A stretch of 64,000 bases of DNA from CAYVVD01 sp964454975. Lineage in GTDB: Bacteria > Bacteroidota > Ignavibacteria > Kapaibacteriales > UBA2268. The stretch lies in NCBI GenBank assembly GCA_964454975.1, contig CAYVVD010000007.1:1-64000 (forward strand), written 5' to 3'. Shown piece by piece: positions 37,081 through 46,849 of the stretch. The translations under genes were made by a program, and so were the position numbers. Each line of letters begins with the position of its first letter. Position 1 is the first letter of the stretch. The notes beneath the pieces are model-generated. The model searched no databases, was not told where the DNA came from, and saw nothing but the letters and a program-made list of their open reading frames with translations.

Positions 37081-38172
37081 TGTTTGAACCACAGAAAGAG
37101 AAGCTTGGAGGATTGAAGACAAGAACATCCGATTTACGGAGGTATCTTTGAAGTAGATAAAAAAAGAGAAGAGATAAGCGGGAAGCAAAAGATCACGGAA
37201 GCCGAAGGCTTTTGGAATGACCAGAACAAGGCAAAGGCACTCATGCAGGAGATTGCCGACATTAAAGAATGGGTGGATTGCTACGAAGAAGTAAATACTG
37301 CTGTGGGCGACGCAGAAGCGCTACTGGCTCTTTCGGAAGAAGTGGAAGATGAATCGCAGGAGGAGGATATTAATGCAGAACTCGAGAAATGCGAAAGGCT
37401 GATTCTTGAACTTGAGCTTCGCAATATGCTCTCCGACAAAGACGACAACCGCAACGCACTGCTTACCATCCACGCTGGCGCCGGCGGTACAGAGGCCCAG
37501 GATTGGGCTGAAATGCTTCTTAGGATGTATTCTCGTTGGGGTGAACGGCGAAAGTTCAAAACTGTACTCGTTGACAGGTTGGACGGCGACGGTGCCGGTA
37601 TTAAATCTGCAACGCTGGAGATAGCAGGTAAATTCGCCTATGGTTACCTGAAAGCAGAAAATGGAGTGCACAGGCTTGTCCGAATTTCGCCATTCGATTC
37701 AAATGCCCGCAGGCACACATCATTTGCCTCCGTGTTTGTTTACCCGGAAATTGATGATGACGTAGAGATCGACATCAACCCTGCGGACATCGAGATGGAT
37801 ACTTTTCGGGCGGGAGGCAAGGGCGGTCAGAATGTGAACAAGGTAGAGACAGCCGTCAGGTTGCGGCACATACCATCTGGGATTGTTGTTTCCTGTCAGC
37901 AGGAACGTTCTCAGTTTCAGAACCGAGAACGGGCGATGAATATGCTCAAATCCCGTCTCTACCAAAAGAGGAGGGAAGAGGAAGAAGCCGCAAAAGCAGA
38001 GGTGGAGGGCAAGAAGAAAAGAATCGAGTGGGGCAGCCAGATACGCTCTTACGTGTTCCAACCCTACACCATGGTGAACGACCACCGCTCTGAGCTTAAA
38101 AGAACAGATATACATCAGGTAATGGACGGGGATCTGGATGAGTTTATAAAAGCATACCTGATGATGAATTGA
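37081..38172 (+). CDS. prfB: peptide chain release factor 2, with programmed +1 frameshift
   Basis: Joined as 37081..37148 and 37150..38172, 363 residues. ATG 37081 has AGAAAGG upstream. The first 23 codons end in CGG AGG TAT CTT TGA: an in-frame TGA after CTT, with a GGAGG Shine-Dalgarno-like stretch 4 nt before CTT, the classical RF2 autoregulatory site. Slipping +1 reads CTT GAA GTA and continues into RF2. The protein has the RF2 SPFD anticodon-like motif and the catalytic GGQ (GGKGGQNVNKVETAVR). RF2 terminates at UGA and UAA. Confidence 0.95.
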
Positions 38173-38238
38173 TAGAATAGAGTATCAGTTATCTGTGTAA
38201 TTCTATTTTAGTATAAGACTCAAGTTTGCACTCTATCA

Positions 38239-38318
38239 CCCACCCCTCAGGGGAGTGTCCGGTTGGGGCAGATTAGCAAAAAAACAATAGTTCACACAGC
38301 CTCCTTTGCGGGAGTGAC
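38239..38318. repeat. two degenerate palindromic elements between prfB and era
   Basis: CACCCCTCAGGGGAGTG (38241-38257) and CTCCTTTGCGGGAGTGAC (38301-38318) are similar short palindromes ending GGGAGTG. They lie in a 239-nt convergent gap otherwise without features and may act as 3'-end hairpins or be members of a dispersed family. Confidence 0.4.
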
Positions 38319-38411
38319 AATAGATGAGATCGCACCACACTAAAGGAAATGCCCAATTTGTAGATGCCAACATTCTAAGTAAGATTTTTATCACAAGTCC
38401 CCACCAACACT

Positions 38412-39311
38412 TTAATATCCATAGCTGCGGAGCATACCGGGCTTGTTACGCCACTTGTCGCGGACTTTTACGAATAATTCCAGGAATACCGGCATTTGCA
38501 GGTGGGATTCAATTTCGGTGCGGGCCTTTTCGCCAAGTCGCTTGATTTTTGTTCCCTTATCACCAATGATAATGGCTTTTTGCGTATCGCGTTCAACAAT
38601 TATTTCGGCATGGACAAACCACTTACCGTTCTCGCGTTCCTTGAATTCGATTATATTCACCTCTGTTGAATAAGGAACTTCTTTGTGGTATTCCTCGAGT
38701 ACTTTTTCGCGAATCAACTCTGATACAAAAAAGCGTTCAGGCTGAGTGCTCAGGAGTTCTGCATCGTAATAAAAAGGGCCCCCGGGCAAGTGTTTGCTTA
38801 TTGCTTCAATTAAAGCTTCAATATTATCGCCATTAATAGCGGAAATCGGTATTACTTCGTCAAAAACTGCGAACGACATCAGGCGCTGCATGAGCGGGAG
38901 CAGTTCGTTTTTCTTAAAAAATAAGTCAACCTTGTTAAGAAGGGCGATTTTGGGTGAATCAATTTTGTCTAAGTAAGTGCTGTAAATTTTATCAATATAA
39001 TCAGGATTCTCTGCCATTTCATCAGCGTCAAAAAGAGCTATAACCAGATCGGCCTCAGCAATTGATTCAACAACGAATCGCATCATGCTTCGCTGAAGTT
39101 CATAGCGTGGTTCCAGAATGCCCGGTGTGTCCAGGAAAACAGCCTGGTAATCATCGCCGGACAGAATACCTACTACACGTTTGCGAGTAGTCTGGGGTTT
39201 GTCGGTAACGATGGATAGTTTTGTACCGATTATCCTGTTCAGAAGAGTGGATTTGCCTGAGTTAGGCTTACCAAGAATTGCAACGTAACCCGCGCGTGTG
39301 GCAGCTTCCAT
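38412..39311 (-). CDS. era: GTPase Era
   Basis: A 299-residue protein of the TrmE-Era superfamily that assists 30S maturation by binding 16S rRNA. G1 is GKPNSGKST (residues 14-22), G2/G3 include DTPG, G4 is NKVD (residue about 127). The C-terminal KH domain is visible as IIIGDKGTKIKRLGEKAR. Its ATG overlaps the stop of the DUF3098 gene by one base (TAATG). Confidence 0.95.
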   Translation of the reverse strand: MEAATRAGYVAILGKPNSGKSTLLNRIIGTKLSIVTDKPQTTRKRVVGILSGDDYQAVFLDTPGILEPRYELQRSMMRFVVESIAEADLVIALFDADEMAENPDYIDKIYSTYLDKIDSPKIALLNKVDLFFKKNELLPLMQRLMSFAVFDEVIPISAINGDNIEALIEAISKHLPGGPFYYDAELLSTQPERFFVSELIREKVLEEYHKEVPYSTEVNIIEFKERENGKWFVHAEIIVERDTQKAIIIGDKGTKIKRLGEKARTEIESHLQMPVFLELFVKVRDKWRNKPGMLRSYGY

Positions 39312-39610
39312 TATTCAACCGGATCCTTTCTCTGCTCCTCAGTGCGAAAATTTTTCAGGAGTCCGACCGGAATTATAACGCAGTAGCCAAGCACCAGCAA
39401 TAAAGGAGCGATATCCACGGCAAGAGGGTTATTCCATGTGCCGTCTATCGTTGCTGCGTCCTCGCTAATTCCGGTTGACATAAGTAGATAGCCGATAACA
39501 ATAACGGCAAGGCCAATTCCGAGGATAACAAAATTCTGCTTCTCAAGTGGGAATTTCCAGATTGTTTCGACTTTTTTCTTCTTTATTACTCTGCGTACTT
39601 TTTTTGCCAT
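39311..39610 (-). CDS. DUF3098 membrane protein
   Basis: A 99-residue protein. ATG 39610 with a GAGGA site 6 nt upstream is preferred over the TTG 39628. The basic N-terminus (KKVRRVIKKKKV) precedes two membrane helices (FVILGIGLAVIVIGYLLM, APLLLVLGYCVIIPVGLL). This is the DUF3098 layout, a small inner-membrane protein common in Bacteroidota and often near cell-division or era-like genes. Function unknown. Coupled to era by a one-base overlap. Confidence 0.8.
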   Translation of the reverse strand: MAKKVRRVIKKKKVETIWKFPLEKQNFVILGIGLAVIVIGYLLMSTGISEDAATIDGTWNNPLAVDIAPLLLVLGYCVIIPVGLLKNFRTEEQRKDPVE

Positions 39611-39729
39611 TATTTCCTCTTTTTTCAAAGATAATGAATTTCATGAAATTATCCCGTATGGGAAAATTTGGTTATTTTACTTATTCATATTTAACATTTG
39701 AACTTTACAACATAAAAGGCTAAAAGTTC

Positions 39730-40626
39730 ATGTCGGTAGAAGTTGAAGAGAAGAAAGCGCCCGCGACGGGAAAATTATTCGTTATTTCTACACCAATTGG
39801 GAATTCTGAAGATATCAGCAAGCGCGCCGTAAGGCTGCTTAGTCTATCAGACATTGTTGTATGCGAGGAATACAAGGTCGGGGCAAGGCTGATGCATACC
39901 CTTGGCATAAAAAAGGAAATGGACCAGCTAAACGAGCAAAATGAAGCCATAAAAGCCCCTGAATTAATAAAGAAATTGCTTTCCGGGAAAAAAATTGCCA
40001 TCATTTCCGATTGTGGTACGCCTGTATTTGCAGACCCCGGATTGGAATTGCTGCGTTCTGCTATTTATCATAAGCTTGATATTGAAGTAGCCCCGGGGGC
40101 ATCCTCCATAATGACAGCCTTGGTTCGCTCCGGATTTTCGCTGAAGCAGTTTCTCTATGCAGGCTTCCTTGACAGGTTGCCCGAAATCCGTCGCAAGCAG
40201 ATTAAAAATTTGTCTTTTGAGCCGAGAACCGTTGTATTGTTGGAAACGCCATACAGGCTTATGCCTGTGCTCGAAGCGCTCAAGGAAGAAATGCCCAACC
40301 GCAAGGCATACATCGGCATGAACCTGACAATGCATTATGAAACTCATCATTACGGAACATTTGCTGAAATATTCGACCGGTTCAAAGAGCAGAGAATAAA
40401 GGCAGAATTTGTGATATGCTTCCAGGGAAGCTCGTTTAAACCTGAGAGGTCTTCTGAACAATATGCTAAAAGAAGCGAAAAACCTTATGGAAAAAAGCCT
40501 TACGGGAAAAAAACTTATGGCAATACATCTCAGGGGGGCAGGACATACAGAGATAAACCGTATCGCAAAAAGAGCGAAACTAAACCCCGAGACAATGGGC
40601 AAAGAAATTCCGGCTCCAATCGTTAA
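39730..40626 (+). CDS. rsmI: RsmI-like rRNA 2'-O-methyltransferase with repetitive basic tail
   Basis: A 298-residue protein. The tetrapyrrole-methylase-type SAM domain is clear: KLFVISTPIGNSEDIS, VVCEEYKVG, ISDCGTPVFADPG and AGFLD. The usual RsmI target is the 2'-O-methylation of C1402 in 16S rRNA. The C-terminal helix domain is replaced after about residue 238 by a 60-residue tail of KPYGKK-type repeats, Arg- and Tyr-rich, probably disordered and RNA-binding. The tail makes the exact RsmI orthology less certain. It is divergent from DUF3098-era. Confidence 0.8.
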   Translation: MSVEVEEKKAPATGKLFVISTPIGNSEDISKRAVRLLSLSDIVVCEEYKVGARLMHTLGIKKEMDQLNEQNEAIKAPELIKKLLSGKKIAIISDCGTPVFADPGLELLRSAIYHKLDIEVAPGASSIMTALVRSGFSLKQFLYAGFLDRLPEIRRKQIKNLSFEPRTVVLLETPYRLMPVLEALKEEMPNRKAYIGMNLTMHYETHHYGTFAEIFDRFKEQRIKAEFVICFQGSSFKPERSSEQYAKRSEKPYGKKPYGKKTYGNTSQGGRTYRDKPYRKKSETKPRDNGQRNSGSNR

Positions 40627-40647
40627 TTAATAAAAAAATAAAGACCT

Positions 40648-42276
40648 ATGTCATATTTCAGTATTTCAGGTAACATAATAGATATCCACGAGGAAAGGTT
40701 TTTCCCGGGCATTATCCATGTGGAAGACGGCAGGATAGTGTCAATCGAGGAATTCTCCCGTGCTGCTGGATTCTATATTCTTCCCGGCCTGGTGGATTCG
40801 CACGTGCACATAGAAAGCTCAATGCTTGTGCCATCGGAATTCGCACGTATTGCTGTTACTCACGGTACTGTTGCAACAGTTTCAGACCCGCATGAAATAG
40901 CAAATGTACTTGGAATTGATGGTATTAAATACATGCTGGAAAACAGCAGCAAAGTGCTATTTAAATTCTATTTCGGGGCATCGTCTTGTGTGCCTGCCAC
41001 TTCATTTGAAACAGCTGGAGCAATGCTGACGCCTGCAGATATAGAAACCCTGTTTAAAGACTACAATCTGAAATACTTCAGCGAGATGATGAACTACCCC
41101 GGGGTGCTTAATGACGATCCGGAAGTACTCGAAAAATTAAAAATCGCCCAAAAATACGGCAGGCCGGTTGACGGGCATGCTCCCGGATTAAAAGGAGAAC
41201 AGGCAAAAAAATATATCGAAGCCGGAATAAGCACCGACCATGAATGCTTCACACTCGATGAAGCTATTGACAAGATATATTATGGAATGAAAATTCTCAT
41301 CCGCGAGGGATCGGCTGCTAAGAACTTCGACACCCTTTACAAGTTGATAGAGGCGAGGCCGGATATGTGCATGCTCTGCAGCGACGACAAGCATCCGGAC
41401 GACTTGCTCCTTGGGCATATTAATCTGTTGATTAAGCGCTGCATTGCATTGGGCTTTGATTTATTCAAAGTCCTGAAGGTTGCAGTCAGGAACCCTGTTT
41501 TGCACTATGGCCTAGATGTTGGTATGCTGCGAGTTGGAGATCCGGCTGATTTTATAATAATTGACAACCCGGACAGCTTCAATGTGATAAAAACTTTCAT
41601 TGACGGTAACTTAGTTGCAGAAGGCAACGTCTCATATATAGAGCCTGTAGAAGTTAACGTAGTGAATAATTTCAATTGTAAATCAAAAACATCTGCGGAT
41701 TTTGCTTTCAATGATCCGGGAAACAAAGTACGTGTGATTGAAGCTTTGAACGGCCAGATTGTAACAGAAAGCAGTGTCGCAGAAATCAAATGCAATGGCA
41801 GTTTTGAATCTGATGTTGAACATGATGTTTTGAAAATCACTGTTGTTAACAGGTATGCCGATGAAAAACCGGCTGTGGCTTTCATTCGAAATTTCGGCTT
41901 AGAAAAAGGGGCAATAGCTTCAAGTGTGGCTCATGATTCCCACAATATAGTTGCGGTTGGTGTGAGTGACGAGGCTATATGCAAAGCAGTGAACGCTGTA
42001 ATCGAAAACAAGGGCGGCCTCTCGCTATATGATGGTGCAACAAGCTATACGCAAGCTCTGCCGGTTGCAGGGCTAATGGCGCTGGAAGATTGCACAACAG
42101 TTGGGAAAAAGTATTCTGAGCTTACTGAAAGGGCAAAAAAGCTTGGTACTAAGCTTGATGCACCCTACATGACATTGTCGTTTATGGCGCTGCTTGTTAT
42201 TCCCAAACTGAAGCTGAGTGATAAAGGCCTGTTCGACGGTGAAAAATTTGAATTTGCGAATGTAATCGCCGGATGA
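40648..42276 (+). CDS. ade: adenine deaminase
   Basis: A 542-residue amidohydrolase-fold enzyme that converts adenine to hypoxanthine and ammonia. The metal-binding segments are seen: LPGLVDSHVHIESS (HxH), TVSDPHEIANV, DGHAPG, DHECFT and CSDDKHPDDLL. The C-terminal Ade domain ends the protein. The stop overlaps the GWxTD gene start by 4 nt (ATGA). It is 21 nt after the rsmI-like gene. Confidence 0.92.
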   Translation: MSYFSISGNIIDIHEERFFPGIIHVEDGRIVSIEEFSRAAGFYILPGLVDSHVHIESSMLVPSEFARIAVTHGTVATVSDPHEIANVLGIDGIKYMLENSSKVLFKFYFGASSCVPATSFETAGAMLTPADIETLFKDYNLKYFSEMMNYPGVLNDDPEVLEKLKIAQKYGRPVDGHAPGLKGEQAKKYIEAGISTDHECFTLDEAIDKIYYGMKILIREGSAAKNFDTLYKLIEARPDMCMLCSDDKHPDDLLLGHINLLIKRCIALGFDLFKVLKVAVRNPVLHYGLDVGMLRVGDPADFIIIDNPDSFNVIKTFIDGNLVAEGNVSYIEPVEVNVVNNFNCKSKTSADFAFNDPGNKVRVIEALNGQIVTESSVAEIKCNGSFESDVEHDVLKITVVNRYADEKPAVAFIRNFGLEKGAIASSVAHDSHNIVAVGVSDEAICKAVNAVIENKGGLSLYDGATSYTQALPVAGLMALEDCTTVGKKYSELTERAKKLGTKLDAPYMTLSFMALLVIPKLKLSDKGLFDGEKFEFANVIAG

Positions 42277-43568
42277 GATTGATGAAAATAAAAGTAATAA
42301 TATTGTTTTTAATGATTATTTGCACTGTGCAATCACAATTCAGGGAGAAAATAAGTGACTCAAGGGCATTTCACCTTGATGCAGTTGTCTTCAAGAGCGA
42401 TAAAGGGAGTGATTCACGGCTGGATGTTTATGCTCTTATTCCTTATGAAACGCTAATGTTTGAGCCTTTCGAAGAGCAGTTTGTAGCTAAGTTCAAGCTT
42501 GACATTCATATTTACTCAAGTGATAATGAAAAACTTTTTTCCCGGATGCTTAAGAAAAAAGTAATAGTTGATGATTATTACACTACACAGGGGGGAACAG
42601 GTAAATTTGCAATCCTCCAAGAAATTTTTGAGATACCGGAAGGTAATTACAAACTGAAAGTGAATCTGATTGACGGGCTTAACAATCAGGAATACGAGCG
42701 CTCGCGAAATCTTGTGATTGTAGATTACAACAAGTTCGATTTTGCTATCAGCGGGCTGCTGCTTGTCTCTTCAATCGAGGAGCGGGAGGGCAGGTTTATT
42801 ATCACCCCGCATATTTCGGATAATATCGGCAGCCTGGAAAATGGATTTTTCATTTTCTTCGAGGCATATAACAAAAGAGTGCTGGACAGCGCCGCTTTTT
42901 ATTACCAAGTGCTGGACGAGGATGACGAGGAAATTTTTAAAAGCGATATTTATACCAAGGACGTCTCAGGCGAAATCAGCAGGCATTATATCCGTGTGCC
43001 GTATAATTCGAAGTTTGGAACCGGTTCATTTGTGTTGAAGCTTAATGCCGCTGCAAATGATACAGCAAATAACGAAATGGTTACTCTTGCTGCAGCTCAA
43101 AGGACGTTGAATTATATACCTACATTTGGCAATAACATCAGGGCTGAAATTGACAAAGCAATAAAGCAGCTCAGGTTTATTGCCTCACAGAAAGAGTTGG
43201 AATTTATTGAGGAAGGAGCCACTGATGCCGAGAAACAGTTGCGTTTCGATGAGTTCTGGAAGTCGAAAGATCCTTCGCCAAACACAGAGAGAAACGAGGC
43301 ATTTGAGCAATTCTATGCAAGGATTGATTTTGCCAACAAGAATTTCAAATCATATAACGAGGGCTGGCTTACTGACAAAGGGCATGTTTATATCGTGCAT
43401 GGTTCTCCTCATGACGTAGAGCGTTTTGAGGATTATTCAACTAGAAAGATATATGAAAAGTGGATTTACGGGAGCACAAATGAGTTCATTTTTGTTGATA
43501 ACAATGGATTTGGGGACTTCAGGCTCATCCGTCCTTACATGGTAACCGAGAAATATGAATATGAATAA
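42273..43568 (+). CDS. GWxTD domain-containing exported protein
   Basis: A 431-residue protein with a signal peptide (about residues 1-21, ending VQSQ). The N-terminal 300 residues are beta-rich. Near the end lies the diagnostic segment EGWLTDKGHVYIVHGSP, the GWxTD domain known from Bacteroidota, Chlorobiota and Acidobacteriota, usually in exported proteins of unknown role. It is coupled to ade by a 4-nt overlap, though a functional link is not obvious. Confidence 0.85.
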   Translation: MRLMKIKVIILFLMIICTVQSQFREKISDSRAFHLDAVVFKSDKGSDSRLDVYALIPYETLMFEPFEEQFVAKFKLDIHIYSSDNEKLFSRMLKKKVIVDDYYTTQGGTGKFAILQEIFEIPEGNYKLKVNLIDGLNNQEYERSRNLVIVDYNKFDFAISGLLLVSSIEEREGRFIITPHISDNIGSLENGFFIFFEAYNKRVLDSAAFYYQVLDEDDEEIFKSDIYTKDVSGEISRHYIRVPYNSKFGTGSFVLKLNAAANDTANNEMVTLAAAQRTLNYIPTFGNNIRAEIDKAIKQLRFIASQKELEFIEEGATDAEKQLRFDEFWKSKDPSPNTERNEAFEQFYARIDFANKNFKSYNEGWLTDKGHVYIVHGSPHDVERFEDYSTRKIYEKWIYGSTNEFIFVDNNGFGDFRLIRPYMVTEKYEYE

Positions 43569-43584
43569 TTTCGTATTTTAGCGA

Positions 43585-43944
43585 ATGAAACCAGGACAAA
43601 AAATTAGTAAGAATAAAAATAGAATTACACAAAAAATTACTGCGCTTATTGCGCTTGTGCTGATATTTTTGGTAAGTATCGGCGAGAGTTTCCATTTCCA
43701 TGAATTAAAGCCGGATTGTCCCGATACACATCTGCACAAGGGATGCGATGATGAAATAAAATCACTGGAATGCCCGCTTTGCGATTTATACCATTTCTCC
43801 GGGTATCATTATCTAAACACTCCTGCAATTGAGTTTTCCGCATTTATAGAAAAATACATTCCCGAATTTGAATTAAACACTTCATATTGCAATTCCGAAA
43901 TAATCCTTTCAGGGCCGCGCGCACCACCATTAAACATAAATTAA
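43585..43944 (+). CDS. small Cys/His-rich membrane-anchored protein (DUF2946-like)
   Basis: A 119-residue protein with one membrane segment (about residues 18-37). The exported part carries SFHFHE, CPDTHLHKGC and CPLCDLYHF, then a C-terminal RAPP motif. The CPxC.xxH and RxPP pattern recalls DUF2946 proteins, small metal-linked proteins found beside TonB receptors. The likely role is metal binding or sensing in the envelope; this is inferred from motifs and from the two genes downstream. Spacing to the next gene is 45 nt. Confidence 0.6.
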   Translation: MKPGQKISKNKNRITQKITALIALVLIFLVSIGESFHFHELKPDCPDTHLHKGCDDEIKSLECPLCDLYHFSGYHYLNTPAIEFSAFIEKYIPEFELNTSYCNSEIILSGPRAPPLNIN

Positions 43945-43989
43945 TAAAACCAATAATTAATTTTTGTTTTACTAAAAAATGGAGTAGCG

Positions 43990-44469
43990 ATGCGTACTTT
44001 GTTATCAGCATTGTTTATAGCGTTTGCAATTTTTTTCACTTCCTGCGATGAGGATAATCCCGTAAAGCAGGGAGAACATATTGAGGCAGCAGGAATTATT
44101 TTATACAACGGCAGTGAAATTTTCATGAGGATTTTTGAAGCACAGTTCGACCAGGCTTACAATACCTCTTTCGAACTAAAAGCAGGCGAAACCACTGACG
44201 AGTTTGAAATAGTTTTCCTTGACGAAGATGGCCATGAAATAGAACTTGAACATCACGACCACACTATGATCGAGGTAGAAGAGGAAGAGCATTCATTTGG
44301 TTTTTTAATTAGTGATGAATCAATACTTGAACTCATACCTGATCCGGAGGACGAATGGGGATTTTCTCTTATGGGTAAAGTAACGGGTTCGACAGACATT
44401 GAGCTAAGGCTGATGCACGGAGATCACCCGGACTTCAAGACTCCAAAGATTCCGGTAGTTGTGGAATGA
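43990..44469 (+). CDS. His/acid-rich lipoprotein, predicted metal binding
   Basis: A 159-residue lipoprotein: lipobox FFTSC at residues 14-18 (mature Cys18). ATG 43990 follows GGAG. The centre is rich in acidic and His residues (EDGHEIELEHHDHTMIEVEE and a later MHGDHPDF), a metal-binding composition. It overlaps the ZnuD-like receptor start by 4 nt (ATGA) and probably hands metal to, or works with, that receptor. Confidence 0.75.
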   Translation: MRTLLSALFIAFAIFFTSCDEDNPVKQGEHIEAAGIILYNGSEIFMRIFEAQFDQAYNTSFELKAGETTDEFEIVFLDEDGHEIELEHHDHTMIEVEEEEHSFGFLISDESILELIPDPEDEWGFSLMGKVTGSTDIELRLMHGDHPDFKTPKIPVVVE

Positions 44470-46664
44470 TTTGGCGGATAATATTATTGCTGCTGCCGGT
44501 GTTTTTCCCGGCAGCAGTGATTTCCGGTTCAGTTATAACCGGCGATATAATGGACATTTATACCGAGTTGCCTGTAGAAGGCGCTGAGATAAAGTTACCT
44601 GAATTGTCATTAAAAACAATAAGTGATAACAAAGGCCAGTTCAGTATCTCCATTTCGGAACCCGGGATGTACAGAATCGAATTTAAGAGGCTCGGTTATT
44701 TGCCGGAGGAGCGAAAAATCAGCATTCCTGCAGATACTATAGTATATATCCACTTCCACATGATTCCATCTGATATCCGCTCGGGTTCTGTTGTTGTAAG
44801 CGGGGACAGGGTGTCGCCAAAATACCTCGACCTTACAACTCACAATCCGGTTAAGCAGGGAGAGGAACTTGAAAAAATCATGAGCCAGTCAATAGCTTCC
44901 ACGTTGAAGAACGAAGCCGGATTTGCTGTGGAATCTATGGGACCTGCCCCGGCAAGGCCTGTTATCAGGGGACTCGGCGGGAGCAATATTTCTATCCGCG
45001 AGGATGGGTTCGAAACTGCCGACTTGTCTGCTACCTCACCCGACCATGCAATCAGTGTTGAACACTCAAATGCAGAGCGAATTGATATTACACGCGGCCC
45101 GCGTCTATTGCTAAATTCGGGTACTACTCTCGGCGGTGTTGTAAATATCATCAATAATGAAATACCGCATGTTGTACCAGTGGGATTTAAATTTGATTCA
45201 AGGCTTGGATATGAATCTGCCAACAATGGTGTAAATATAAGCGGCTCTGCGATTTTGCCTTACGATGAATTTGCAATAAGCGGGGATATTAGCTATAAAG
45301 ATGCAGGGGACATCTCAAGCCCGGAGAAAATTCTGCAAAATACTTCTATGAAAACATCAAAGTGGAACCTCGGGGCTTCATGGATAAATTCAGAGCATAT
45401 TGCTGGAATTTCATTGAGTGAATATTCTAGTAATTACGGCATACCAGGTGGTTTTGTAGGTGCTCACCCTAATGGCGTAGATATAGAAATGTTCAGGCGT
45501 TCGGTTAAATTTTTCGGCTCGCATGACCTGCACAGATGGTTTGTTGATAACGCCGTGGTCAAAGTTAACAACTCTTATTATAAACACACAGAATACGAAT
45601 CCAATGGCTCTATCGGGGCACAGTTTGTCATACGTGATATATATACTGAATTGCTTATACGCCAGGTTGCGGACGAAACCATCCGGGAAGGGGCTTTTGG
45701 AGTTTCTTATGATTTGCGGGAACGTAAGATGGGCGGTTTTGTATTTACACCCCCTAATACTTCTCATAATATTGCTGCATTTGTCTTCGAGGATCTTTCT
45801 TTTGGGGATAACAACCTGCAGGCAGGATTCAGGTATGCTTTCAGAAGCATCATTCCCGATTATGAGAAACCTGATGGAAAAATTGGCCACATCCGGCAAA
45901 GGGCCTTTCATTTGCTCTCTGCTTCGCTCACATATTACAGACAACTGTGGAGTGGCCTTTATTTCGGGCTGAACCTGAGCCGCTCTTCACGCGCACCCAC
46001 TGCTGAAGAATTGTATTCAGAAGGGCCGCACCTTGCAGCGTATTCTTACGAAATTGGCAATCCTTCATTAGATGCTGAGACAGGTTACGGTGCCGAGTCA
46101 TTTGTTAATGTTGTCAGCGGTGATGTGCTAATGTCTGTTACGGGCTTTTTATATCAATTTCCCTTTTACATTATTCCGCAAAATACCGGCGATACTAATT
46201 ACGCCCAGCTTCTGCCGATTTACGGCACCAAGGGAGTTGAAGCCCGGCTTGCAGGAATAGAAGCGGAATTGGAGTTTCCATTACTCCGGGGCTTTGAATT
46301 GTCAGCAATTCTTTCGTACACACATGGCGAGAACCTCACAAGTGGCATGCCACTTCCAATGATTCCACCTTTTAAACTTGTTTCGGGTTTGAGCTACAAA
46401 TTCAGGGAGCTGACAATTGGTATTGAAATGCAGGCAGTATCCTCACAGGAAAGGACTGACGAATTTGAATCGCGTACACCAGGTTATGCCACAGCATCCG
46501 CATTTACATCCTTTAACTTCACAATTGCCGGAACACAGCACTTGCTGAATCTGTATATTCATAATATCTTCGACAGGAAGTACTACAACCACCTCTCCCG
46601 CATCAAGTCAATCATGCCGGAACCCGGCAGAAGCATAAGATTAAATCACCGGTTTTATTTGTGA
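44466..46664 (+). CDS. TonB-dependent receptor, ZnuD-like (zinc or other metal)
   Basis: A 732-residue outer-membrane receptor. A signal peptide is followed by a carboxypeptidase-like N-terminal beta domain (residues about 25-100, DNKGQFSISISEPGMYRI), the plug (RPVIRGLGGSNISIREDG, ERIDITRGPRLLLNSGTTLG) and the barrel. The barrel contains SRAPTAEELYSEGPHLAAYS and EIGNPSLDAETG, which match the signature stretch of the ZnuD zinc receptor family. The His-rich lipoprotein and Cys/His protein upstream agree with metal uptake. Zinc is the best guess; copper or another metal remains possible. Confidence 0.85.
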   Translation: MIWRIILLLLPVFFPAAVISGSVITGDIMDIYTELPVEGAEIKLPELSLKTISDNKGQFSISISEPGMYRIEFKRLGYLPEERKISIPADTIVYIHFHMIPSDIRSGSVVVSGDRVSPKYLDLTTHNPVKQGEELEKIMSQSIASTLKNEAGFAVESMGPAPARPVIRGLGGSNISIREDGFETADLSATSPDHAISVEHSNAERIDITRGPRLLLNSGTTLGGVVNIINNEIPHVVPVGFKFDSRLGYESANNGVNISGSAILPYDEFAISGDISYKDAGDISSPEKILQNTSMKTSKWNLGASWINSEHIAGISLSEYSSNYGIPGGFVGAHPNGVDIEMFRRSVKFFGSHDLHRWFVDNAVVKVNNSYYKHTEYESNGSIGAQFVIRDIYTELLIRQVADETIREGAFGVSYDLRERKMGGFVFTPPNTSHNIAAFVFEDLSFGDNNLQAGFRYAFRSIIPDYEKPDGKIGHIRQRAFHLLSASLTYYRQLWSGLYFGLNLSRSSRAPTAEELYSEGPHLAAYSYEIGNPSLDAETGYGAESFVNVVSGDVLMSVTGFLYQFPFYIIPQNTGDTNYAQLLPIYGTKGVEARLAGIEAELEFPLLRGFELSAILSYTHGENLTSGMPLPMIPPFKLVSGLSYKFRELTIGIEMQAVSSQERTDEFESRTPGYATASAFTSFNFTIAGTQHLLNLYIHNIFDRKYYNHLSRIKSIMPEPGRSIRLNHRFYL

Positions 46665-46849
46665 GGGATTTCACCTGACTGATTTTGATATAGCAGGTAA
46701 CTTCCTATGAAAATTATTGTTTATAATGAAATAGGAAATTATCATTAATTATCTTCAAACATTAATATAATTTTCCTTAGATACTTTTTAAGAGCCTTTA
46801 TTCGATTTCAATAAGATAATTCATATAAATTTTAAATACGGTGATTATC

